A stretch of DNA of 64,000 bases from Flavobacteriaceae bacterium R38 (GTDB taxonomy: Bacteria > Bacteroidota > Bacteroidia > Flavobacteriales > Flavobacteriaceae): positions 124,001-188,000 of the forward strand of contig WXYP01000003.1 in the NCBI GenBank assembly GCA_009901575.1, given 5' to 3'. The notes under the pieces are model-generated. The model was not told the origin of the DNA. It saw only the letters and a list, made by a program, of their open reading frames with translations, and ran no database searches. Below are positions 18,701 to 25,945 of this stretch, piece after piece. Numbering within the stretch: the stretch's first letter is position 1; every line of letters begins with the position of its first letter. A program made the position numbers and the translations under genes.

Positions 18701-21314
18701 GAAAAATGATCCGTCTACAGCAACAATGTTGGTATTTTCTACGGATAAGCAGACGTATAATGTTGGAGAAAAAGCGATTGTTACCTTCCCGAGTAGCGGA
18801 CAAGGAAGAGCGTTAGTCACTGTAGAAAATGGAAGCGAAGTATTGGAATCACTATGGGTAACTCCGGAAGATGGAGAAACCAAGTTTGAACTGCCTATTA
18901 CTTCTTTTTATACCCCTAATGTGTACATCAGTATCACACTATTGCAACCTCATGCCTCTACAGCTAATGATTTACCTATCAGATTGTATGGTGTAGTCCC
19001 AATTGCTGTAGAAGATCCGGTGACAAAACTGGAACCTGAAATTACGATGCCGGATGTTTTACAACCGGAAGAAACCATCACTGTAAATATCAAAGAAAAG
19101 CAAGGAAAAGCAATGACGTATTCTTTGGCGATTGTTGATGAAGGTTTGTTAGACCTTACTCGTTTTAAAACTCCAAATCCATGGAATTCTTTTTATGCCC
19201 GTGAAGCTCTGGGTGTAAAAACGTGGGATATTTACGACGATGTGATTGGTGCTTTTGGAGGCCGGATTGATCAGGTTTTTGCCATTGGAGGAGATGATGA
19301 AGCAGCCGGAGCTAAAAACAAGAAAGCAAATCGTTTTAAACCGATGGTCGTGTATTTAGGTCCGTTTAAGCTTGAAAAAGGCGCATCAAAATCACACCAG
19401 GTTAAAATTCCGAAATACATTGGCTCGGTAAGAACGATGGTTGTAGCGGGAGATCCGAAGAATGAAGCCTATGGAAATGCCGAAAAAACCACTCCGGTAC
19501 GAAAGCCGTTAATGGTATTAGCTTCCTTGCCACGAAAAATTACCCCGGGTGAAAAAGTAACCTTACCGATTACTGTTTTTGCAATGGAGAATAAGGTAAA
19601 GAATATAACTGTTCGGGTAAAAAATGATCCGTCGTTTAAAATCGTCGGAAATAGTTCACAGCAATTATCCTTTACAGAACCCGATGAAAAAATGGCTTAT
19701 TTTGAATTGGAGGTAGCCGATTATAACGGAATAGGAAAGGTGATTGTTGAAGCTTCAGGGAATGGAGAAAAAGCATCGTATGAAGTCGAGATTGATGTGG
19801 TAAATCCGAATCCGGTAACCAATACCGTTCAGGATTTTGTTTTAGAGCCCAACAGTTCTGAAGATACCTTATTAAAAACCTTTGGAGTTGCAGGGAGTAA
19901 TTCGGCACAAATTGAATTGTCAACCTTACCTCCAATGGATTTTACAGGGCGATTAAAATATCTAATTCAGTATCCGCATGGATGTGTAGAACAAACAACT
20001 TCCGGAGCTTTTCCGCAGTTGTATCTTGCAGATATTTTTGATTTGACACAGGATAAGAAAAAGAAAATTCAGCAGCATGTGGAATATGCAATCAAACGCC
20101 TTTCAAATTATCAATTACCTAATGGAGGTTTCTCGTATTGGTCTGGTCAAAATTATGCAAACGATTGGGGAAGCACCTATGCAGGTCACTTTTTACTGGA
20201 GGCAGAAAAGAAAGGTTATGTATTACCTATCGGATTCAAAAACAGTTGGATTTCTTATCAGCAACAAGCTGCAAAACAATGGCGCAAAACTTCAAATAGC
20301 TCCGATTTGGCACAGGCATATCGATTATATACGTTAGCCCTGGCTGGAAATCCGGATGTTTCTTCCATGAACCGACTTAGAGAAACAGCAAGTGTGAGTA
20401 ATGAAGCGAAGCATCGTTTGGCTGCCGCTTATGCATTAATCGGACAAAAACAGGCTGCAAGCGCTGTTTTTGGTACGGCTAATATCGATTTTAAACCCGG
20501 AAAAAGCGATTATTATACCTATGGATCACCGGATAGAAACAGAGCAATGGCTTTAGAAACCTTGATCTTATTGGATAATAAAACGGAAGCCCAGGAAATG
20601 GCAAAAACTATTGCAAAAAGACTCTCAGAAAATAGATGGATGAGTACGCAGAGTACTTCATATAACTTATTGGCAATGGCCAAGTTTGCTGACTATGTCG
20701 GAGGAAAAGGATTCAATACAACCATTAATTTAAATGGAAAGTCGGAAACTGTAAATTCACAAAAAACATTAGCACAAAGAGCACTTTCTGTAGATGATGG
20801 AAATAATACAATAGCGATCAGAAACAATGGAGAGAACACAGTATTTGTTCGTGTGATTAATTCCGGAATTCTTCCTGTCGGACAAGAACAAACGGCACAA
20901 CGCAATTTAACTGCTCAGGTTAAATTTAAAGCGAGAGATGGTAGCCAAATTAATGTATCTGAAATCTCTCAGGGAACCGATTTTATTGCTGAGGTTACTA
21001 TCACCAATAAAAAAGGAGAAAAAGTACGTGATATTGCATTGAGTGAGATTTTTCCAAGCGGTTGGGAGATTGTCAATACCCGTTTTACTGATTTTGGAAG
21101 TTTTGCTCAGAATAAAGTTACCTATACCGATTTAAGAGACGATCGTGCGAATTTCTATTTCGATTTAAAAGGATATGAAAGCAAAACAGTAAGAATCTTA
21201 TTGAATGCTTCTTATTTAGGAAAATACTATCTACCCGGAGTTCAATGTGAAGCCATGTATGATAATGATTATTTAGTACGTACCAAAGGGCAATGGGTTG
21301 AGGTAGTGAGGTAG
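15789..21314 (+). CDS. Bacterial alpha-2-macroglobulin family lipoprotein with thioester motif
   Basis: The protein has 1841 residues from the start at 15789, which yields the lipoprotein signal MRITKILLLLVLTGITVLSC. Typical A2M features: repeated MG beta-domains, ERGVWRPGDTL at the MG/bait-side boundary, the ANA-type domain (AIVDEGLLDLTRFKTPNPW) and the thioester CVEQ at Cys1399-Gln1402 within YPHGCVEQTTSG, followed by alpha-helical repeats of the thioester domain. The family is thought to trap invading proteases in the periplasm. One oddity is a Tyr/Asn/Asp-rich stretch around residues 470-515. The usual partner gene pbpC is not next to it; only repeats follow. Confidence 0.92.
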   Translation: MRITKILLLLVLTGITVLSCKKKKDTVQEQIDNLFKFREYVSDVSQGIISVHSDVRVVLREPIEGWNDNQELNDRVFTVSPKVKGKVMALNNQTIAFVPDDAFDQDTEYEFTLDMEALIKDIPSDLENFKFKIKTLKQQFNVNTNRLQSYTKDWQYIEGTLRTSDQMSLETAQKLIKVTQDGKQVAVKFNTTPEKGNQFFFKIDSVQRFVEDSSIEVKWDGSPFRIDSKGDASIVIPGKNNFTVTDVTVFDAENQYLEINFSDPLKKNQNFDGLVTLQEVESIKFNVNGNVLRAYPNQEMKGTALLEVFQGIQSAEGYKLKNKYSENIAFEQIKPQVRLLQNGTILPSSNNLKINFETANLNSIDVFVYRIFENNVLQFLQQENLNGQGYLRQVARPVAKKTLELQSNLSNSTGKWHAYAVDLKELIEVEPGAIYRVEFNFKPSYSSYRCNSTNFEEEEAVNFDEEGADFSYWDNYENYYYNDYSYNYDYNWNERDNPCHTSYYRNKKVSTNVLASDLGVTVKKGVNESYFVSVNDLVSTQPVQSKVTFYNYQQQELGSVITGTDGTSIFDSDAPAYFAIAENNNQKTYVRLNDGNALSVSKFDVSGVKLQKGLKGFIYGERGVWRPGDTLFLSFMLNDAANDLPPNHPVKFELKDPYGKVTNREVRTFGTDNFYNFTIKTDENAPTGNWQAKVSVGGAKFTKQIKIETIKPNRLKIKADFDDEILSAAKPITGNLEVAWLHGAVAKNMKADIQGKFNQQTTTFKQFPGYIFDDPSRRFSAEEQTVFDGNINAEGKATFSLRPQLTKKAPGMLRASFITKVYENGGDFSTDVFSKTYSPYETYIGLNVPKGDKARGMLLTDTKHTFEVVSVDENGKAKTTKNLKATIYKVNWRWWWDTSEDNLSSYNGSQFREKALEKTISTNANGKATFDFELKYPNWGRYLVRVEDPDGGHATGKAVYVDWPGWAGKSRKNDPSTATMLVFSTDKQTYNVGEKAIVTFPSSGQGRALVTVENGSEVLESLWVTPEDGETKFELPITSFYTPNVYISITLLQPHASTANDLPIRLYGVVPIAVEDPVTKLEPEITMPDVLQPEETITVNIKEKQGKAMTYSLAIVDEGLLDLTRFKTPNPWNSFYAREALGVKTWDIYDDVIGAFGGRIDQVFAIGGDDEAAGAKNKKANRFKPMVVYLGPFKLEKGASKSHQVKIPKYIGSVRTMVVAGDPKNEAYGNAEKTTPVRKPLMVLASLPRKITPGEKVTLPITVFAMENKVKNITVRVKNDPSFKIVGNSSQQLSFTEPDEKMAYFELEVADYNGIGKVIVEASGNGEKASYEVEIDVVNPNPVTNTVQDFVLEPNSSEDTLLKTFGVAGSNSAQIELSTLPPMDFTGRLKYLIQYPHGCVEQTTSGAFPQLYLADIFDLTQDKKKKIQQHVEYAIKRLSNYQLPNGGFSYWSGQNYANDWGSTYAGHFLLEAEKKGYVLPIGFKNSWISYQQQAAKQWRKTSNSSDLAQAYRLYTLALAGNPDVSSMNRLRETASVSNEAKHRLAAAYALIGQKQAASAVFGTANIDFKPGKSDYYTYGSPDRNRAMALETLILLDNKTEAQEMAKTIAKRLSENRWMSTQSTSYNLLAMAKFADYVGGKGFNTTINLNGKSETVNSQKTLAQRALSVDDGNNTIAIRNNGENTVFVRVINSGILPVGQEQTAQRNLTAQVKFKARDGSQINVSEISQGTDFIAEVTITNKKGEKVRDIALSEIFPSGWEIVNTRFTDFGSFAQNKVTYTDLRDDRANFYFDLKGYESKTVRILLNASYLGKYYLPGVQCEAMYDNDYLVRTKGQWVEVVR

Positions 21315-21329
21315 TTTGTTATTTAAGTT

Positions 21330-21600
21330 CATTTTGCCTTGTTCTCGACTGCGCTCGAACTGACAGCAAAACGAACCAACCCGCCCTGAACGCCCGCCTT
21401 GCCTTTCGGGCAGGTGCCGTTCGGTACGGGCGGGAAAATCAAGAAGGTTTTGAGGAACTTTTTGCTTTGCAAAACCACTGATAAAGCTATCGCTTCATGC
21501 TCTTTCATGTTTTCAACATGACGCACTTCCGCTTGCTTTACAGTTAGTTCTTAAAAAACCTTCAGTTTGTTTTCTAAGAAAAAGTATTAAATAATGAATA
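21330..21600. repeat. Composite intergenic repeat, 5' modules (copy 3a)
   Basis: CTCGACTGCGCTCGAACTGA, AACGCCCGCCTTGCCTTTCG and TACGGGCGGGAAAATCAAGA follow in the order also seen at 62930-62980. The CCCGCC..GGCGGG halves form a GC-rich hairpin that stands out from the AT-rich background. No coding potential was recognised; this is part of the 1.2-kb gene-free stretch 21315-22535. Confidence 0.6.
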
Positions 21601-21700
21601 TTTATCAGGTGTGATGAATAATCTACATATAGAGTATTTTCGGCCTCTTTTTAACTTTGTAGTTAAATCAAGTTATTTTAATAATTGTATTTAATGCCTA

Positions 21701-21740
21701 ATTGTCATTGCGAAGTTTTAGCATAAAACTGTGGCAATCT
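21701..21740. repeat. 40-bp palindromic repeat, copy 2
   Basis: Identical to 3682-3721 over all 40 bases and in the same orientation. It lies inside the gene-free stretch, just before the near-identical long repeat. Confidence 0.8.
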
Positions 21741-21835
21741 ATTTTTTCCTGTTCATTTTACCTTGCTCTGGACTGCTCTCGAACTGACAACAAAACGAAT
21801 TAGGAAACATGAAGGTTTATTTTTATGAGATTTTG

Positions 21836-22018
21836 TTAAGTGGGAATCCTTTTTCAGCAGCATAAATAGTTTATTGTGTTAAGAATTGAGGAAGCCTTGG
21901 ACTCAATTTAACAATAAGCTATTGGTTTTTAAAATGTAAGTTTTAAAAAATGCCTCTTGAAAAAGTGCCTTTTCTTTTGATTCGTTTTCTTTGGGCAAAC
22001 AAAGAAAATGAATAATAT
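21836..22018. repeat. Composite intergenic repeat, long unit A
   Basis: About 183 bp that recur almost unchanged at 23998-24180 in direct orientation; by eye I count three differences. It contains a long imperfect hairpin (21865-21923, apical GAAGCCTTGG) and the hairpin TTTTCTTTG (21985-21993) / CAAAGAAAA (22000-22008) with loop GGCAAA. The rest of the gap up to 22535 holds a GGGAGAG/CCCGATAATTATCGGG palindromic stretch near 22060-22085 and no gene I would support. Confidence 0.8.
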
Positions 22019-22535
22019 AATTTAAGTACCTTGTTGGTTCTTAAAGAAACTCTTCCTTTGGGAGAGTCCCGATAATTATCGGGAAAGGTGAGGGTTTATA
22101 TTAATCCCCCTGTATCTCGATTTACTCAGAGACCTGTAAATGAAAGAGTTACCAAAATCCTTGTCGCATATCAAGTAATTAAATGGTATCATCTCTATCT
22201 TGATCATTACCTCCAGTATTGGAAATAAATTACAAATGTTTTTTGTGATTTTCAATAGCGTTGAACTGGGCATTCTACTGGCAATGCTATTCCTTGTATG
22301 GAACAGGTCAACCCTGAATGTCTAAAAGAATAGATAGTAAAAAAGGCATTAACAATTTATTAACAAAATAATGGCTGAATTTCGGGTAACAAACGCTATA
22401 CAGCATCGTCTTCCTTTAAAATTATGAAAATGAAATCTTCCAAGATTCCTTTGGAGGACATAAAAATCTGGTTTGTGCCTGATTGTGCAACCGGTTCATT
22501 TTCTGCTAAAAAAATGAAAAAGTTAAATATTAATT

Positions 22536-23597
22536 ATGAAAATACTCAAAAAAATCACGCTGCTCATTAATCCACTATTTTTGCTTACGGTGGTCATGGT
22601 CATTTTTCCTGCTTTGCTAAATGCTCAAAAAGAAGCAGGATACTCCTCCTCAAACAGAATATTTCTTGAACATGAGATGGCAGGAAAAATCGATAGTCTT
22701 CGCGCTTCTTTTGGTCAGCATATTCACATGGAAAATAAAGAATTTGAGTTGCCTTTGCTGATTGCGCTCAGTCACTATCCAAGCCTGAAGGATACAAAAA
22801 TCAAGATCGTCTATAAAAATACAAAAATACCCTTGTCTGCCAGACCAGCTTTGGGGAACCTCTTTAGATCGAAAGCAAATCGTATCTACAAGCTCATCGT
22901 CGATAGAAAGAGTTTGCATGTAAGAGGTCAATCTTTGAATGCACAGGTAGGTGTTTTTGCTCACGAGCTGGGTCATTTGCTGTTCTATAAAGAGAAAAGT
23001 AATTTTGGTATTGCAGGCTTTGGTGTGAATTATATACTGAGCAAAAAGTATCGAAACAAAGATGAACGTATCAGGGATAAATTAGTCATTGAACACGGTT
23101 TGGGATGGCAGCTCTATCATTTTCTGTCGCTTTATACACATCCATGGGAGATGCTACCCTTGATAGAAGCGAACGATTATAAGGAACAAGAACTCTTTGC
23201 GTTTTTGAAGGAAAAAAATGATTTGATGAGCAAGGGTCTTTTTGAGGAAGCTATAAAATCGTATACGCAATACCTCCAGAACCATCCACATCATGAGAAA
23301 TTGCTGGCGGTAGAATTGTATACGAGTACGCTCTTTCATGCTACTGATCTTTCCAGGAAGAAGGAAGATGAGCAGGTCGAAGATTTAGCAGAAAGAGTAA
23401 TTGCATTTGCCCAGAGCGCTACGGAGTTGTTTCCATCTTCACCCTTTGCGTATCACCTGCTGGCGAGAATCTATTTCTCTCAGGAAAATTCTGAAAAGTT
23501 TAATGAGATGCTGATCAAAGCCAAAGAAATAAACTCAGGCGATCGAGCAAGTACGGTCTATCTAAAGTATCTGGCAGATAGTGAAGGTATATTGTAG
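22536..23597 (+). CDS. Secreted HEXXH metallopeptidase-like protein with TPR-like tail
   Basis: The protein has 353 residues. A hydrophobic N-terminus (about 7-30) ending ..LLNAQKEAG indicates a signal peptide. VFAHELGHLLF carries the zinc-binding HELGH (143-147); a possible third ligand lies in VIEHGLGWQLYHF, but its identity is uncertain. The C-terminal third (about 230-350) is helical with TPR-like pairs (EEAIKSYTQYLQNHP, FAYHLLARIYFSQENSEKFN). I do not recognise a named family; a gluzincin-like peptidase is the best guess. The gene is monocistronic and lies between two long direct repeats, so it could be gained or lost as a cassette. Confidence 0.6.
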   Translation: MKILKKITLLINPLFLLTVVMVIFPALLNAQKEAGYSSSNRIFLEHEMAGKIDSLRASFGQHIHMENKEFELPLLIALSHYPSLKDTKIKIVYKNTKIPLSARPALGNLFRSKANRIYKLIVDRKSLHVRGQSLNAQVGVFAHELGHLLFYKEKSNFGIAGFGVNYILSKKYRNKDERIRDKLVIEHGLGWQLYHFLSLYTHPWEMLPLIEANDYKEQELFAFLKEKNDLMSKGLFEEAIKSYTQYLQNHPHHEKLLAVELYTSTLFHATDLSRKKEDEQVEDLAERVIAFAQSATELFPSSPFAYHLLARIYFSQENSEKFNEMLIKAKEINSGDRASTVYLKYLADSEGIL

Positions 23598-23769
23598 CAT
23601 GGAGTAGATTTCCGGACATAAAACAAAGCTATCGGAAGGAAGATTCTATGAGTGGAAAACCACTACATGCATACAGGAGACAGTTAGCATCAATTTTAGC
23701 ATTTCGCCGTGAGACTTGAGGAACAAAACAACAACAAGGAATACACTAAAAATAAAGTTATAATAAATA

Positions 23770-23825
23770 ATCATATGTAAAGTATTTTCGGCCTCTTTTT
23801 AACTTTGTAGTTAAATTAAGCTGTT
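23770..23825. repeat. Dispersed repeat word TATTTTCGGCCTCTTTTTAA, second copy
   Basis: AGTATTTTCGGCCTCTTTTT followed by AACTTTGTAGTTAAAT is shared exactly with about 21632-21667 and lies the same distance class upstream of the long repeat unit. The gap 23598-24360 (763 bp) therefore repeats the organisation of 21600-22030. No gene is seen in it. Confidence 0.65.
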
Positions 23826-23997
23826 GTTAATGTTGGGTGATGTGGAAGCCATCCATAAAGCATTTTATATGCTCATTTTGGCTTGTTCTCGATAAGTATT
23901 TTCAAAATAAAATATATTTCATTTCTCAAATAGTGCTCGAACTGACAGTAAAACGAATCAGGAAACATGAAATAGAGAAGATTATTTTTTAAGTTTA

Positions 23998-24180
23998 TTA
24001 AGTGGGAACCTTTTTTCAGCAGCATAAATAGTTTATTGTGTTAAGAATTGAGGAAGCCTTGGACTCAATTTAACAATAAGCTATTGGTTTTTAAAATGTA
24101 AGTTTTAAAAAATGCCTCTTGAAAAAGTGCCTTTTCTTTTGATTCGTTTTCTTTGAGCAAACAAAGAAAATGAATAATAT
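23998..24180. repeat. Composite intergenic repeat, long unit B
   Basis: Direct copy of 21836-22018. Hairpin 24027-24085 has apical GAAGCCTTGG. Hairpin TTTTCTTTG (24147-24155) / CAAAGAAAA (24162-24170) has loop AGCAAA, one base different from unit A. A CTCTTCTTCTAGGGAGGAG-type palindromic stretch follows near 24238-24260. Confidence 0.8.
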
Positions 24181-24360
24181 CATTTATAGCTTATCAAGCT
24201 TTTAATAATTTAAGTACCTTACTGCTTTTTAAAGAAACTCTTCTTCTAGGGAGGAGATTAAGGAGAGAGCTTATTTAAACTCATCCCTGCTTGCCTGACG
24301 ATAGGTAGGCTGACCTTCTTCCCAGGGAGAAGGAATCTATTTATAACTAATTAAGATAAA

Positions 24361-24666
24361 ATGAAAACCAAACCCTATTACGCAGTAATATTTACAACAA
24401 CCAGAACAGAAGGTGATCATGGTTATGAAGAAATGGCGCAAAGAATGGATGAATTGGCAAAAAAACAACCTGGTTATATAGGAGTTGAAAGTGCGAGAAG
24501 TGAATTAGGAATTACTGTAAGTTATTGGGAAAATCTGGAAGCTATTTCTAAATGGAAAGAGAATAGCGAACATACACTTGCACGAGAAATGGGAAGAGAA
24601 AAATGGTATAGCTGGTATAAATTACGGGTTTGTTTGGTGGAAAGGGAATATGAGTTTACAAAATGA
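24361..24666 (+). CDS. Antibiotic biosynthesis monooxygenase (ABM/Dabb-like) family protein
   Basis: The protein has 101 residues, the usual length of a single ferredoxin-like ABM domain. Recognisable features are YAVIFTTTRTEGD on strand 1, MDELAKKQPGYIGVES (helix then the conserved GYIG-E turn), VSYWENLEAISKWK and EHTLAREMGREKWY, ending in a strand. Members act as small heme- or quinone-linked monooxygenases or as unassigned stress proteins; the substrate here is unknown. No signal peptide is seen, so it is cytoplasmic. It stands alone between repeat-filled gaps. Confidence 0.8.
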   Translation: MKTKPYYAVIFTTTRTEGDHGYEEMAQRMDELAKKQPGYIGVESARSELGITVSYWENLEAISKWKENSEHTLAREMGREKWYSWYKLRVCLVEREYEFTK

Positions 24667-24669
24667 TTT

Positions 24670-25012
24670 ATTTAATTGTCAGATCGAGCAGAGTCGAGAT
24701 CTATTTATAAAGTTCTTTTTTAAAACTTCTCGACTCCGCTCGAAGTGACAGCAAAACGAACCAACTCGTCCGAACGAGGAGATCAAGACTAATTTTGATT
24801 TCTTACAAAACGAAAAATAGATAGGTTTCTTTAATGTTGTTATGAAGTTGAATCTTTATTCGCAGAATAAATAGCCAAAATGATGAGATTCAGTGAATAA
24901 AATGAACGCATTATTTTGGCTATTGGTTTCAACAATTCTTGTTGGAAATTCCTCGAAGAAAGTGTCTTTTTCTTTGGTTCGTTTCTTTTGGACAAGCAAA
25001 AGAAATGAAGGA
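24670..25012. repeat. Composite intergenic repeat, copy 5
   Basis: In order: CTCGACTCCGCTCGAAGTGA, the short hairpin CTCG TCCGAA CGAG, ATCAAGACTAATTTTGATTT, then AATAGCCAAAATGATG (24870-24885) pairing with CATTATTTTGGCTATT (24909-24924), then TTTCTTTTG (24982-24990) / CAAAAGAAA (24997-25005) with loop GACAAG. Compared with units A and B the second hairpin has a quite different stem and loop, but position and flanks are kept. It fills the whole gap between the ABM gene and the barrel gene. Confidence 0.7.
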
Positions 25013-25016
25013 GATA

Positions 25017-25598
25017 TTAAAACTTAAACAACAAACCAAAGTTTAAGTTATCTGGATTTAAGCTCAATGTGAAACTTGAAGCATCAGCATCTCCTCCTAT
25101 GTTCTGATAAGAAAGCACACCTACAGAAGAAGTAATCGCAAAAGACTTTGATAAGAAATAATAAATCCCGGGAGCTAAAGAAGCTTGAAAAGTATCTATA
25201 CTTGCATCACCTCCTCCCGGAGTGTCGAAATCAGTATTGAGGTAATTCAGAGCTAGAGTCCCTGTAAAAGAAAATTTCTTGGCAGGCGTAAAAACATATT
25301 GTCCGAATACCCCTCCTGTAAATGAGTTATCGGTTGTTTCTGTAAATGCGGTTTCATTTTTGGTAGATGAATATCCTAAACTAGCGCCTAATGCAAAATG
25401 ATCTGAAATAAAGTAACCTACAGACGGAAGAATAGAGAAAGAAGTAACATCGACATCAATGTCTGAATTATTAAAAGTTGAAAAGCTAACATTTCCTGAG
25501 ATAAAGAAATCCCCTTTTTGAAATCCTTGGTTCTCTTCTTCTTGAGCTTGTAGCATTACGCTGAAGAGCATAAAAGCTCCGAGTAAAATTTTTTTCAT
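25017..25598 (-). CDS. Outer-membrane beta-barrel protein
   Basis: The protein has 193 residues from the start at 25598, which gives the signal peptide MKKILLGAFMLFSVMLQAQ; an upstream ATG at 25640 is rejected. Alternating polar/hydrophobic strands (GDFFISGNVSFSTF, ILPSVGYFISDHFALGASLG, FSFTGTLALNYLN, LAPGIYYFLSKSFAITSSVG) end in an aromatic residue (NFGLLFKF), the signature for BAM-mediated insertion. It fits an OmpW/OprF-like eight-stranded porin-family barrel. Substrate is unknown. Confidence 0.82.
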   Translation of the reverse strand: MKKILLGAFMLFSVMLQAQEEENQGFQKGDFFISGNVSFSTFNNSDIDVDVTSFSILPSVGYFISDHFALGASLGYSSTKNETAFTETTDNSFTGGVFGQYVFTPAKKFSFTGTLALNYLNTDFDTPGGGDASIDTFQASLAPGIYYFLSKSFAITSSVGVLSYQNIGGDADASSFTLSLNPDNLNFGLLFKF

Positions 25599-25945
25599 AA
25601 GTTTTTGATTAAATTGTTTATCAGTAAATTTATATATCAAACTTTCAATATTGGTATGTTATAAGTAATATTTAACAGTACTTAACGTTATTTAACACCT
25701 CTTAAATATGAAAGATTTATCATTATTAATTTATTTTCGAAAGGAAAATACGTATAATTTGAAATCGTAATAGATGATCTTTTTTAATTTGTACACTTTC
25801 ACTTGAAAGGTTAATTTTAAAATTCGATATTCAGTATGTTGTCAATGAAAAAATGATGTGTAATTTCCTTATAGAAGGAAATTATCAATTCATTATGTTT
25901 TAATAGCAAAATAAAATTGTAATAGGAACAAAAACTATCAGGAAA
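25599..25945. other. Intergenic region upstream of glpD with one hairpin
   Basis: No gene is seen. AATTTCCTT (25862-25870) pairs with AAGGAAATT (25875-25883) 62 bp before the glpD start and could be a 5'-UTR hairpin. The divergent promoters for glpD and the barrel gene must lie here, but boxes could not be assigned. Confidence 0.45.

Noticed and set aside
15785-20905. Several ORFs of 60-95 codons antisense to the alpha-2-macroglobulin gene
   Set aside because: They are shadows of a long, well-supported coding frame and have no signal peptides, motifs or spacing of real genes.
22424-22570. 48-codon ORF overlapping the start of the HEXXH peptidase gene
   Set aside because: Its last third lies in another frame of the peptidase signal peptide and the sequence has no recognisable feature; probably chance or, at most, an upstream ORF.
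21315-24360. Insertion sequence remnant
   Set aside because: Long direct repeats are present, but there is no transposase fragment, no terminal inverted repeats around the unit and no target duplication that I can see.
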